Part shown: one piece after another, positions 1-10,200 of the stretch | Layout of the letters: each line of letters begins with the position of its first letter | Position numbering within the stretch: position 1 is the first letter of the stretch | Source: Butyriboletus loyo | Lineage: Eukaryota; Basidiomycota; Agaricomycetes; Boletales; Boletaceae | Direction: 5' to 3' | Assembly: GCA_038093515.1 (NCBI GenBank) | Contig: JBBPSI010000025.1 | Location: 1 to 64,000, forward strand | Length of the DNA stretch: 64,000 nucleotides | Position numbers and translations under genes: made by a program | Notes under the pieces: model-generated | What the model was told of the DNA's origin: nothing | Database searches by the model: none | Seen by the model: only the letters and a program-made list of their open reading frames with translations

Positions 1-1061
1 TCCACAAAACCTCGGATTTGCTCTTGTTCTTCTTCGGACATGGGGATAACCCGACCCTTTTTTGGTATAAAATCGGGTTTGAGATCTATTGCGTGATCCC
101 ATGGTTTCCTTTCAGGCATTCTCGCTGCCTCGTCCTCGGAGAATACATCTAAATACTCGTGGTAAACCTCGGGTACCTTTCCGGCAACCTCTGGTTCTAT
201 CGTACAGCAAGAAGTAATGTTCGAAGATGAAATAGAGTCTCTGATAACACTACAGTAAGGTGAACAATGATTAAATTTAATGGTTTTAAAGCGCCAGTCA
301 ATGTCTGGGTTATGACGTGCAAACCAATCGTAACCAATAATCATTTGATGAGAACCAAGAAGAGAGACGTATGCCTCAATCGATTCGTGGTGCCCATCAA
401 TTTCCATAAATAGGTAGGCCTTGTGCGTAATGCGACCTATTGCTCCTTTAGAGCCGTCGGCATTGATGACCTCCATGGAACGTTCTAATGGTACAGTGTC
501 TATTTTTCTCGTATCACAATAGTTTTTGTCAATGAAGGTATTGACCGCTCCCGTATCCAGCAAAGCTTTAAGCGAACGAGTTCGCCAAGTAGCGTTTGAC
601 TGGTAGGTGATTTTCACCACCGGGGAGTAATCTCCACCAAACATTAAAGAAGATTTAGGGGATTTATAATTAGAAGAAGATGGAGATGAAATCGGGGATC
701 TGGTTTTCATTTGTCTCAAAAGAGAATTAAGCACGCTTTTGTGCGCCGCGCTCCCGTCAGGAGACGCTCTTTCGAGTTTTTCCATAGATAATTCATTCGA
801 TTTAATACAAGAATCAAGAAATTCATCCTCTTTACAATCAACTAAATCGGGAACATCTGCGCTTACATCCGGAGACGAATTCGCGAACACCGATCCAATC
901 GAAAGTTCAGATTCAGATGGTACGTAAGAAAGTTCATTTGTGTCTACGGAATAGTCCACAAATGTTGATAAGGCCGAGAAAGAATTTGAAAAAGAAAAAG
1001 AAGAAGAAGAAGAAATATTGTTCTGTCCTCTAGGTACCCCTACACTAGAAGACTTTTTCAT
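1..1061 (-). CDS. pol: Gy1-L pol, N-terminal part (aspartic protease, start of RT); continues off the left edge
   Basis: Open from the ATG at 1061 to the window edge, about 353 codons without a stop. The first about 130 residues are Ser/Asp/Glu-rich linker. The retropepsin-like part follows, with active-site triad LDTGA and partner motif MIIGYDW near 320-340. The reverse-transcriptase lead-in (EYLDVFSEDEAA, KKGRVIPMSEEEQ) reaches the edge. The ATG overlaps the gag stop as ATGA, which suggests termination-reinitiation or a frameshift couples Pol to Gag; this start is chosen for that overlap. It matches the decayed Gy1 copies at 34.2-34.9 kb and 61.2-62.3 kb. Base composition is CpG-rich, unlike most of the window. 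It looks intact as far as visible and could belong to an active element. Confidence 0.9.
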   Translation of the reverse strand, partial: MKKSSSVGVPRGQNNISSSSSFSFSNSFSALSTFVDYSVDTNELSYVPSESELSIGSVFANSSPDVSADVPDLVDCKEDEFLDSCIKSNELSMEKLERASPDGSAAHKSVLNSLLRQMKTRSPISSPSSSNYKSPKSSLMFGGDYSPVVKITYQSNATWRTRSLKALLDTGAVNTFIDKNYCDTRKIDTVPLERSMEVINADGSKGAIGRITHKAYLFMEIDGHHESIEAYVSLLGSHQMIIGYDWFARHNPDIDWRFKTIKFNHCSPYCSVIRDSISSSNITSCCTIEPEVAGKVPEVYHEYLDVFSEDEAARMPERKPWDHAIDLKPDFIPKKGRVIPMSEEEQEQIRGFV

Positions 1062-2263
1062 TTTAAAGACCGCGAGGCTTTTTCCTTTGCTTCGCAGGCG
1101 AAGACATCTGCCCAGTAAGCTCGGGCGTCGTCTCCCATGTACGCGGCGCGCTGGGAAACTTCTTGTTGCGGTGCTCCAACCGCAGGTGGTGCCGGTAACG
1201 GCCTTGACTGATATGAAGTATTTGGAGGGGTTACCTCCGCGGCATTGACTTGAACCCACCCATGGACATAGGTTCCGTCGGGTTGCTGGATCCACTGCTG
1301 CCTTACTTTCGGGCGAGGAGTGGTACCGGCTTTATCCCGTCGGTTTGGGTTTTGTGGGCAATTGGGGCGGATGTGTCCGGCCTGCCCGCAGCCGAAACAT
1401 GTTCTGGTCTCAGGGCCAGATTGTTGAGCGGATAAATCCATAGGGGCTCCGCGGCCCGGCTGAGTTCCTGTGGCTGTGAAGCCAGGAGGGGGTCCTTTAG
1501 GAGGCGGGTAACCTCGTTGGGGCTGCTGTGAATACGGCCGCCATTGCCGTGCCTGCCCCGTTCCCCTCTCGGCGTACATCTGTTCGAAGGACCTTCCTGT
1601 CCTCCTGAACTCTTCTACTAAACTATTGAAATCCTCCAGGACATCCTCGGAACATGAGAGGAAGACCTGTTTGTAGATCTCGTATTTTACTGCCCTTTTG
1701 AGAAGTTCAATGGCGTGCTTGGGCTCGCACTCCGACTGCCGGTATAGAACCTTGAACCTTTCTAGGAAGGTATCGATTTGAGTTTGGCCCTGGGTGAGAG
1801 CGGCCAATTTCCTTAGTGCCTGATGAGCAAGCACGTCGATCTGGAAGTGGCCTCTGATCATGGCCTGTAAATACTCCCATTCTGGCCAAGCCAGATCCTT
1901 CTTCCTGCCTTTAGATTTGTCGAGGGGATCTATGTATCTTTCCTCCTCCATGACATAATCTTCCAGGACCAATTGCGAAAAGTCCTGGCCCTTGCCTTTA
2001 ATGCGGCTGAGAACCGCGACCGTCCTGAGTTTGTCGGTTTTCCAGGTGTTGACGGACACCCAGACTTTAAGGGAAGTCCACCAGTGGTGGAACTTTTCTC
2101 TGTCGCCGTCCCATTCTCCGGGATCAGCAACCTTCTTAGAAATTCCTCCTTGGGTATCTTTTTCCAACCACTGCGCGAAGAGGGCGCGCAGGGTCTGATC
2201 GTCGTAGGTGGGGGCGGCAGGGACATAGTCGGCGGGGGCGTAAGACGGACCAGGATCAGACAT
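1058..2263 (-). CDS. gag: Gy1-L gag (capsid plus CCHC zinc knuckle), intact
   Basis: Uninterrupted 401-residue Gag of a Ty3/Gypsy retrotransposon, which would form the cytoplasmic particle and package RNA. Residues 1-40 are Pro/Tyr-rich. A helical capsid-like region (about 40-235) carries WDGDREKFHHWW and FQIDVLAHQALRKL. A Pro/Gln-rich stretch follows, then one zinc knuckle, CFGCGQAGHIRPNC, near residue 290. The tail is Pro-rich and ends SLK. The ATG at 2263 is supported by the equivalent MSDP start of the copy at 60041. It lies between a leader of about 760 bp and the overlapping pol. No stops or frameshifts are seen, and CpG content is high, so this copy is young. Identification is by recognition of the family, not a search. 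Confidence 0.93.
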   Translation of the reverse strand: MSDPGPSYAPADYVPAAPTYDDQTLRALFAQWLEKDTQGGISKKVADPGEWDGDREKFHHWWTSLKVWVSVNTWKTDKLRTVAVLSRIKGKGQDFSQLVLEDYVMEEERYIDPLDKSKGRKKDLAWPEWEYLQAMIRGHFQIDVLAHQALRKLAALTQGQTQIDTFLERFKVLYRQSECEPKHAIELLKRAVKYEIYKQVFLSCSEDVLEDFNSLVEEFRRTGRSFEQMYAERGTGQARQWRPYSQQPQRGYPPPKGPPPGFTATGTQPGRGAPMDLSAQQSGPETRTCFGCGQAGHIRPNCPQNPNRRDKAGTTPRPKVRQQWIQQPDGTYVHGWVQVNAAEVTPPNTSYQSRPLPAPPAVGAPQQEVSQRAAYMGDDARAYWADVFACEAKEKASRSLK

Positions 2264-3025
2264 CCTTTTCTGGTCGTCGTCTGGGAAATCCGTGGAGTAC
2301 TCGGAACCCAGATTGGTAATTGTGAGTTAAAAAGAAGTTGGGGGCGGAGGAAAGGGGGTGATTTTTGAATCTTCTTCGGCAACCTTTTCTTCGGCTGAAC
2401 CGGCTTCTTCGGCAAAAGACAAAAAAGAAAACTACAAGGTATAAAGACCCTTACTGTCCCCTATCTTCCAAGGTGACTCTGGGGGACTCTACAACAAGTA
2501 GAACGTAGAAAATATTTCTTCGAACGGAGGTAGTATCTCCGACGAAGTTTTGTCCGGTAATGGACGAGAACAGGTAAAGACTTTTTTACTACTAATTGAC
2601 AAATTTTGGAATATTTTTTCTTTGGTTCTACCTCCCGTGTTACCACAGGGACTACGATTGGGAATAGCTCAGCCAACGGGATTTGGGGGTCCCGAAGTCG
2701 CTCTTTGCAAACAAGGCACGACCCTTGCGCAGAATATCAACTCCAAGGGAGCGACGACGAATGAAGTTTACAGGTGCTACGACAAGAGCAAAACTGCATT
2801 CCGAGGTTAAAAGCGTGAGGCAATCGGAAAAACACTTTGAGCGGCGCGGTATGACGCTCTTAACCTGAGTACGGGTTTTAGCCGTGGGATTTCTGCTCAA
2901 TACCGTGGAAGCCTCATTTGTAATAAAGGGGATAGGAGAAGCGAGGCAGATGCGGCTGATAATTGATAAGCCGACAAACGCATCGCACTCTGCAAGGACC
3001 CGGTGTATCTGAGATTTTAATAAAG
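2264..3025 (-). other. Gy1-L 5' leader between LTR and gag
   Basis: Untranslated leader. It aligns along its length with the leaders at 36.5 kb and 58.6-59.7 kb (shared landmarks: a GTAGTCCCTGTGGTAACAC block and a GATAGGGGACAGTAAG block). Near the gag end it holds repeats of GCCGAAGAAG. At the place where the other two copies carry an 80-codon membrane ORF (36238-36480 and 59744-59986), this copy has only about 60 unrelated bases. The primer-binding site would lie just inside the LTR at about 3025; I cannot name the tRNA. Confidence 0.75.
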
Positions 3026-3534
3026 TGTTAGAACAACGCGCAGTGAAATGCGCGTAATGCAGCTACAAAGCGGTCCAACGACAGTTGCAGGTCTACACAA
3101 AGACCTGGCAAGATGTAATCAAGGAGTCTCAACTTAATCCTCAACTGTTGCCAGCGAATAGACAAGTGGTTAAAACTAGGGAATCCTAGTCTAACCACGA
3201 GCCCTTTTATATTGTACAAAGATGCGCACAGACCATGCTGTGCGTGTGAGGAACTACTATACATGGATAGACTAAAGAAGGGAAGCGCAACGGTGATTAA
3301 CACTGCAGTAGCGGGGATCGAAAAGAGAAGCAAGCGATTAAATCACGTGTATACGGCGTCATAGAGTCTAGGCCTGGTCTAGGCCATGACATCATATGCT
3401 TTAGTCAGCAATGGATCACATGTAAGTTCCCACGATCACGTGTGCTATGTCACGTGACCTTTGAAGTTGAAATCGACTAAGTCCAAAGTGAAAGTGTACG
3501 AAGTGTACGAATAAAAAATGTTATGATTATAACA
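3026..3534 (-). repeat. Gy1-L 5' LTR (LTR-G1 family)
   Basis: 509 bp. On the minus strand it begins TGTTATAATC and ends TAACA. It is homologous to LTRs at 26037-26554, 30208-30687, 30796-31258 and 58831-59345. It contains the CTGTG-palindrome (GCACAGACC at 3226-3234 on the plus strand), followed downstream in the element's sense by a TATA-like box (about 3203-3211). Only 4 bp separate it from Tc-A, so the 5-bp target duplication would be CATAC (3535-3539), predicted again beyond the left edge. Confidence 0.88.
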
Positions 3535-3538
3535 CATA

Positions 3539-3754
3539 CAGTGGGCAACAAAACTGTTGCAATGTTGGCAACATTTTGATTGTTAAGCTAATAACTCAAG
3601 AACCACTAAAGGCAAACCTCCTAAACCTACCCATAGCAGAACACCATAATCAAGGGCTTTCCAAAAATATATACATTGCTTATGTAATTCATTCTATATC
3701 AGGAGATATTCACCAATCAAGCAAGGGTACTCATTGCAACAGTTTTGTTGCTGA
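3539..3754 (+). repeat. Tc-A left terminal inverted repeat, internally fold-back
   Basis: 216 bp; the reverse complement lies at 4874-5089. The outer end holds GGCAACAAAACTGTTGCAAT, and the inner end (3731-3754) holds the same motif in opposite orientation (ATTGCAACAGTTTTGTTGC). Each repeat therefore looks like a small MITE-sized fold-back unit. Confidence 0.9.
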
Positions 3755-3771
3755 TATCAAGGGTATCTAAA

Positions 3772-4746
3772 TTAGTATGAAGTATATCCTCCTTTGGCTT
3801 TAATCACCTCCTGAATCCTTCTAGGCATACTCTCAATCAACTCCTGACACTGTGCAATCCCAATCCTATCCCACTCTGCCTGTACATGCTCCCACAACTC
3901 CAAAACCCCCTTAGGTGACTCAGGATACTCTGCTAGCCTTCTTTTGAGAAGAAACCATAGGTGTTCTGAGCAGGCCACACCATGACCTCAAATCCATTGT
4001 CAGCAAACCACTCCTTGGCTCTCCTGCTGGTATGCTTGGGGTCATTATCCTGCTGAAAGATAATGTCCTCTGGAGTTTTTCCATAATACTGAATCCATGA
4101 TCTGCACATAAAGATTAGCATCCATCTTACCATCAATCTTGCAAGCCATTCCAACTCCTTCCCAGGTCATACAACCCCATATCATCACTGATCCTCCTCC
4201 AAACTTCACTGTACCTTCCACCAGCCTATCACTTAGGCCCTCTTCTGCCTTTTTCCACACCCATTTCCTTCCATCTGACCCAATGCAATTGATTTTGGTC
4301 TCATCTGACCATATGACATGCTTCCAGTCCTCCACAGTCCAATCCTGATGGCTTAAAGCAAAGTCCATTCTTGCCCTCCTATGACACATAGAGAGAAGGG
4401 GGCATTTCTTCTTCACCACAGCCTTCATACCAGCCTTCCTGAGGTGATGACAAATGGTTTGGGGGGAGATGGGATGGTTCTTGATGTCCTGAAGAGTTTT
4501 GGTAACCTGGACAGCATTTTCAGCCTTCCCAGTACCAATAAGATGAATGACATGGCACATGTCAGTGGGAGTTATGAGGGATGGGCAACCACCAGAGGCT
4601 TTGAGTAGGTCTGGACAGTGTTTGGAGCAAAGTCTACTAATGGTAGAGTGGTTGAGACCAGTAGAATGTGAGATCTGGCAAGTGGATTGACCCATTTCCA
4701 GGCAGGAGATGATTTGGTTGGTTTGTTCAATAGAAAGGGATTTCAT
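3772..4746 (-). pseudogene. Tc-A copy 1 transposase, broken
   Basis: DDE transposase that would cut and paste the element. The start at 4746 (MKSLS) aligns with MRSIS and MKSIS of the Tc-B and Tc-C families. An N-terminal helix-turn-helix pair (about residues 1-110, with STISRLCSKH) is followed by the first catalytic Asp in WSDETKI. Then the frame breaks: the second Asp (FQQDNDPKHTS) is read in the +1 frame. A 22-bp deletion at 3967/3968 removes the SPDLNPIEH segment with the third catalytic residue. The C-terminal part ends at 3772. The first frame break is shared with copy 2; the deletion is private. It is dead as a DDE enzyme. Confidence 0.9.
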
Positions 4747-5091
4747 GATGGAAGTAATGGAAAAAGCGATGGTGTTTTGATGTGTTTGCACAATGTTGAA
4801 CTTCTTATGCATCACATGACCCATTGCTTATGTAATACTCAGCCACAACATATGATTCTAACATTTTATAGGGTCAGCAACAAAACTGTTGCAATGAGTA
4901 CCCTTGCTTAATTGGTGAATATCTCCTGATATAGAATGAATTACATAAGCAATGTATATATTTTTGGAAAGCCCTTGATTATGGTGTTCTGCTATGGGTA
5001 GGTTTAGGAGGTTTGCCTTTAGTGGTTCTTGAGTTATTAGCTTAACAATCAAAATGTTGCCAACATTGCAATGGTTTTGTTGCCCACTGTA

Positions 5092-5940
5092 GTTGCTGGT
5101 GTATGTTGTGGTTATAGCATGTTCACTTCTTTCAACAAACTCCACTATGTCATTGTTGGCATTGCTCCAAAGATATTGGACCAACATCCTTCCTTGCAGG
5201 ATGATTGAGATCTCAGTCAGGTTAATCAACTGTTTCTGTTTGTTGATAAACTCTTTGATACTCAATTTTTCTTGTTTGAACAAGACCAGCTTGTGCTCTG
5301 CCTGAGAGGTGGCATAGACCAGTTTCAACTGCTTTTCAAAATGGTTCATGATGAATTGTTGGAAGGTCATTGTCGCTAGATCACGACCTTGCATAATAAA
5401 GATTGTGGCAAAGCTTTCAGCTGCTCCTTCTGTACAGAAGCTGAGAAGCATTTGGATTGATTTCTGATTCATGGAATCATGGGGAAAACTGCTGGCATAC
5501 AGTGTAAATTTGGAAAGCCACCTGTTGTAGCTTTCAGGCATGCCATTGAAGGCAGGGGTTTCTGGGTGCATGATTTTCCCAATTGTCCTAGAGTCTGAAC
5601 AGGAGAAATCAGAACAGGATCAAGACTGGCTTGTGGGCCATGAACTCCAGGTACTTCACTTCCATGTGATGAACTTCCTCCAGATACAAGATGTACCAGG
5701 AGGATGGGGGCAGTAGCACATTCCCCTCATCCAACTTCTGCCATACATTGGGCATATTGGGTAAAGGAGAAGCTAGGGAGGGGGATTGCCTCAACCTCAA
5801 TGGGTGAGGGGGCTTGGGATATGGCTTGTTGTGGAGGAGGAAGTAGAGATCTTGAAGATTGTCATGTGGTGGCTCAGACATCATTGTCATTGAGATCAGG
5901 ATCATCATATCCACACCTTGTTTGCGACCCCAACATTGTT
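5092..5940 (-). pseudogene. gag: Degraded Gypsy gag fragment
   Basis: Minus-strand remnant. The clearest stretch (5092-5571) reads like a Retrotrans_gag capsid: AFNGMPESYNRWLSKF, then TEGAAESFATIF, FQQFIMNHFEKQLKL and KEFINKQKQLINL. Upstream (5600-5914) a Pro-rich stretch is in other frames with stops, so at least one frameshift separates them. It is cut at its 3' side by Tc-A and the Gy1-L insertion. The capsid pattern fits a chromovirus-type Gag, but I cannot tie it to Gy2 by sequence. Nothing downstream (zinc knuckle, pol) remains next to it. Confidence 0.65.
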
Positions 5941-7019
5941 GACATGTGAAGTAGGAAAGTATTATTTATTTATTTATTATGAGATCCAGCATTACATGGT
6001 CTCTTGACAATGTGGAATCTAAGATAGAGTGTGGGAACTGGATATGCCTGGCTTTGGCATATGAATACTCTCATGACAGAGATGTGACAATCACTGTGAT
6101 CATGTAAATAGCAATGAGTTATCAGGCTCCTTTATGCTAAGGCCTCACACTCCTTAGATATATATGTGTCATAGTGCACTATTGACAAAAGCAACTTTAT
6201 CCTTATTTATAGCAGACAACCATATGCACAGCACAAAAGCTGCTATTTAATATTTGCCTGGTATTATACCAGCCTTGTTGTTGACTGAGGTAGTCTTGCC
6301 ACTTATTGTGGGCATACAATTCTTGCAGGAAAGACTTCATACAAGAAGAAATGTGATTTCTTTCTACAAATAATCTGACCTAAGCTTCCTTGAAGACCTG
6401 AGTGTCACTTATCATAGGATCACAGGATCAGCAGCTGCTTGCTCTCATTGTTGCTGAGCACATGTTTCCTTGTATCAAAGTTGAACTGTGAGGGTCCTGA
6501 AGTGGTGAGTGTGTTGGATACTGTATCCAAAGCCAACAGTTGGGACATGGGGCATAAAGTTATTGAGGGAGGAGTGGGACAGCCATGTTTTATGATGTTG
6601 ATCAGGTAGGGCAATGAGCTGAAGGTGATCAATGTCAACGGATAAGTGTCGGGTATATTTGATAGCATCAAGAGGCTAGTGATGATTGTCAGGAGGTAGG
6701 ATATTGACAATACTTTCATCCAACGAGGGAGGGGTAAGGTGAGGAAGGTTACTTTCAGAATAATATTAGGACTCAACAAGAGACCCTCAGGTTACTCCAG
6801 TGACAATAACTATTCTGAAAGTGAGGAGCTATTCTCCTTGTGACTACAACCTATATACAGTGATGGTACTTTAGGGCCAGCCTATTTACCCTATATTAGG
6901 ATGTGCTATGGAATGTTCTATGACCTTTTATGCTGAGTAATGATCACTAAGCACTGATGTCATGATTCTAGACCTATGACATAGGAATCTAGAAGCTTCT
7001 AGCTTCATATTAAGTAAGG
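5941..7019. other. AT-rich stretch with no recognisable gene
   Basis: No domain is recognised on either strand. An open frame of 119 codons on the minus strand (6420-6779) shows no family motif. A short ATTT-type microsatellite lies at about 5959-5979. It is probably decayed retroelement leader or LTR. Confidence 0.4.
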
Positions 7020-7640
7020 TGAAATTTAGAATTCTTACACCTGTCCACATTCCAGCCTTGAGCCATGCAGTGCACTGCTCATCTCTTCATGTCCTTGCTT
7101 GTCATACTCCTCATCCCCCAACTAGTCTCTGAGATGCTGCATGATGGTGCCTTTCTCCCTCCTTGCTTACTTCTCTGTTGTGCCCAGGCCCTGGCCTGGC
7201 CCATGGTTCAGGTAAGTTTTCATATAAATATATTTTTGACATCTCTCCCACTACTAGGTGTGGCAGCATTGAGACCCTCAACTTTGCAGGCACAGTTGAG
7301 GTTATCTATGAGCACAGTGACCAGCTTCAGCTGCTGTATTATGGCATATATAAGTCAACAACATTTGAAAACAGGCCAACTACCTAGAGTACTCATGTGA
7401 CAAGAACACTGGTCCTAATCCCATCCTATGGAGTCACTGTGATTCCAACAACACAGTGTGACAACATGTTTTTTTATCTTTCTATTCACCATTTGATTTC
7501 TTTGTCTAGTTCTATCCACCAGCCTGGACATTTGCCTGATCATGCCTCACTGCAATGCCAAGGCCAGCTGTTAGTGACACAATGTACAATAGATTTTGAT
7601 ATCAGGGCCAACTCCAACCTTACTGAATGAACACTGTTTG
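7020..7640 (+). pseudogene. Unrecognised gene remnant with an intron-like gap
   Basis: I do not recognise this. On the plus strand a signal-peptide-like hydrophobic run (about 7065-7200) is followed by GTAAGT at 7212 and an AG near 7258, a typical 45-50 bp basidiomycete intron size. Removing it joins the frame to a coherent stretch (CGSIETLNFAGTVEVIYEHS, then QLQLLYYGIYKSTTFEN) before an in-frame TAG at about 7387. Further possible coding continues to about 7627 in the shifted frame. It may be a captured or decayed host gene, or an unusual element ORF. The intron and frame are inference from sequence alone. Confidence 0.3.
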
Positions 7641-8837
7641 GATGCCACACCTCTCTTAACTTATGGGTATTTTTGTTGTCTTTCATTGCTTTGTTGACAA
7701 GTCTTATCATGGAGAAGGCTGAATCCTGACAGTCAAATCAACATACCTGGGGTGATGAAATGCAGATATTCAGATCCCTCAACCCCCACAGATTCCTAGT
7801 TGGACAAACCAGGTCACTTGAACTTGAACGACAATGCCTGCAGTGTTTTCTTCAAGGTCTCTTTTGATAGAAGGGATAAATCTATCGAGACAGAGTCCTG
7901 GTGTGCTACAGGGTTGGCTTTGTAATTGCTGAGATCACAATTCACCATCACAAAGTCAGACCCCTCCCAGTGGCTGTCATGTGGCACATACACACTGAGT
8001 CAGCATAGTGAGAGAATCTAGCAAATGCAACAAATGGCACCACCTGTTTGTTTTCTCAGTTATAGACACTATATATAGTTCAAACTCAGATTATCTGAGT
8101 TCTAATGAATCTTGTTCTTCTACCACATAGCAGCAAGTTATCCAACAACCAACATTGAGTACTGTTGGTACCTCCTCATAGTAGCCAATTCAACAAGACT
8201 AGCAATATAAGTCTTTGTTGATAAAGAGCTCAAAAATGGTCATATTAGATCTCCTAAATTGCCATAGACTATACCTGTGTTCTTGATTCCCAAATGAATA
8301 TTGTTTATTAATAGTATTTTAAGATCCAGTTGCAGTTTCCTATTTTGAAAATAAAAAGACCACTAAAAAACTAGTCTGGACAGCCACAGCTTAATTAGGA
8401 CATATTCCCTTATTTATCTTTATTCTTGTGATTTTTCTGTATTCTTTTACTTATTTTTTGGGTTATTTGATGTTAATTGAAGTTCTATCACTGAATATTG
8501 ATGATATCAAGACTTGAACCTCATATTTACTATGTATGTACAGTAGTTATACTTACTAGTCTACTTAGTAGTGTTGTTCACACCCTCATTTCATTGGTTT
8601 AACACAGCATTTGAGATTAAAACCAGTATTGAGCTGATTTAGGACTGATATTTTGAAGGACTGGTTGCAACCAGTTTTTTTACAGTTTTTTGCAGTTTCA
8701 GTCTGATTTCCTTCAAAAAAGGTAAAAAAACTGGATCATACTAGATTGTATATCTAGGATACCTTTGATTTCACAGCTAATTGATTGTCCAAAGAGTATA
8801 TACATATCTATTTCTACTTCTCAATCTGATAATAATA
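7641..8837. other. Mostly featureless AT-rich DNA with a Copia-LTR-like patch
   Basis: No gene is seen. About 8075-8190 (AACTCAGATTATCTGAGTTC, then GAGTACTGTTGGTACCTCCT) resembles the Copia LTR ends at 22476-22580 and 46720-46819, so a decayed Copia LTR is likely here. Confidence 0.4.
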
Positions 8838-10200
8838 TTTGAGTAAAAGAGGAAGATAAATGGAAAGCAGTGTTTGTAATGCCTATTGGAGTATATGAAC
8901 TGACCATTATGTTTTCTCAACAATGACATATTTGTTGGTAAGAGTGAGCTTTAGAAAGGCAACTCCATGAAGGTTCTCTTTCTCAGATTGGATTTCTTGA
9001 AGCACCCTACTAGCCACTGTAGATTTCCCTAGGTGAGTCTGGGATGCAATCTGTCAACAGGAGATATTAAGAAAAGCTAGAGAGATGTTGTTGTCCCTTT
9101 GAGCAGCAGAAATGGGTTTTATGATGGTAATGAGGAAATACAATTATGACAGAATGGTTTAATATACTTTTCTTTTACACACAGATGACATAATATAGGC
9201 TATACATAAGGTACATAAGCACTTTACAGCATCCTGTATGTAATAAGATCTTAATATCAAAAAAACTGTCTTAATGAAGTCCTGTTTTGAATTCTATGCA
9301 GAACATCACCATTAGTGTAAAACAAGCAAACATTGCAGAACATAATACATAACATCTTCAATCAGTAGTAACTATATTGACAATATTATGATTTTCACAA
9401 TGGGCAAGACAAAAAAGGAGCATGAAAAAACAGTGAGGGACCTTGAGTGCTTCAGTGCATGTTTGGAGGTAATCTTTATATGTAAGGCCTGAGAAATGTG
9501 TCTTCTATTCCAAGATGGTGTATAGATGCAGGGAAAGAATACAAATGCTGTTGTTGAGTGGCCAGTCCCTGGTACCTAATAACAAGGTCATTAAACAATT
9601 CAATCAAAAAAAATCACCCCATTCAAATGGGGTAAAGAAGAATAGAATGTGTTTGGCATGCTGGAAAATAAATTCACAGAAGCACTGCTTCTTGCCTATC
9701 CAGATAGAAATCAGGAAATATGATTGAATGTGGATGCAAGTGGCATTGCAGTTGAAGCTGTATTGTCAGTAAAATGCAATGATGGTAACTGAAGGCCTTA
9801 CACTTTTCTCTCACACTTGTTTAATGTGGCTGAGAGAAATTACCCTATTTATGATAAAGAACTTCCCACAGTGATATCCACTCTTGAAGAGTAACATCAC
9901 TATTTAATACACCACAAAGGGCTTGAGATCTGGACAGATCACAAGAATCTGAAGTATTGAAAGTGGAAGCTCTATTTGGGTTAAGCATGCTGGCATGCAT
10001 TTCTTCAAGAATTTAATTATACTTTCATTTCCAAGCCAGGATCTTCCTCTTTCCAGGAGAGCCAATCAGAGTGATACTGTACAGGATCAGAACATCAACA
10101 TCACTATCTTGCCATAAAACTTATTTGTAAATAATGATTTTCTTTTTCTTTTTATGATAGTCTTCAGAATGAGTCAGAAAAAATGTTAGAATATTCTATT
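8838..10200 (+). pseudogene. pol: Degraded Gy1-type pol remnant (RT and RNase H), interrupted by Tc-C debris
   Basis: An RT segment (EEDKWKAVFVMPIGVYELTI, about 8840-8910) matches the Gy1 RT at 62.5 kb. It is interrupted by Tc-C debris (about 8916-9335). Downstream, frameshifted RNase H-like sequence is readable: the Gy1 FKWG motif near 9620, AERNYPIYDKELP near 9830, LEIWTDHKNLKY near 9930 and WHAFLQEFNYTF near 9990. Several stops and frame changes make it non-functional. No LTRs can be assigned to it. It is the oldest-looking Gy1 copy in the window and nearly free of CpG. Confidence 0.7.
8916..9335 (-). mobile_element. Tc-C remnant (N-terminal half, very decayed)
   Basis: The minus strand of about 8935-9135 reads IASQTHLGKSTVA and VLQEIQSEKENLHG, matching the Tc-C helix-turn-helix. 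About 9180-9330 matches the Tc-C left flank up to the AAAAAACTGTC motif. The C-terminal half and both outer ends are missing. It was inserted in the Gy1-type RT. Confidence 0.6.

Larger units (their letters stand above)
3539..5089 (-). mobile_element. Tc-A copy 1: Tc1/mariner element
   Basis: 1551 bp, flanked by TA at 3537-3538 and 5090-5091, ending CAGTGGGC / GCCCACTG. The 216-bp terminal inverted repeats (3539-3754 and 4874-5089) surround one decayed transposase. It differs from copy 2 (48347-49909) mainly by a 22-bp deletion at 3967/3968 and by keeping 10 bp in the left repeat that copy 2 lost. Its right flank is a Gypsy gag and its left flank is the Gy1-L LTR. Confidence 0.93.

Noticed and set aside
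3539..5089. CRISPR-like or tandem array because of the repeated motif copies
   Set aside because: The repeats are four symmetric terminal motifs of a Tc1 element, with TA targets and a transposase between.
4858..5571. A single 237-codon minus-strand ORF
   Set aside because: It is read-through from a decayed Gypsy gag into the Tc-A terminal repeat across the TA at 5090; the C-terminal 70 or so residues are non-coding repeat.
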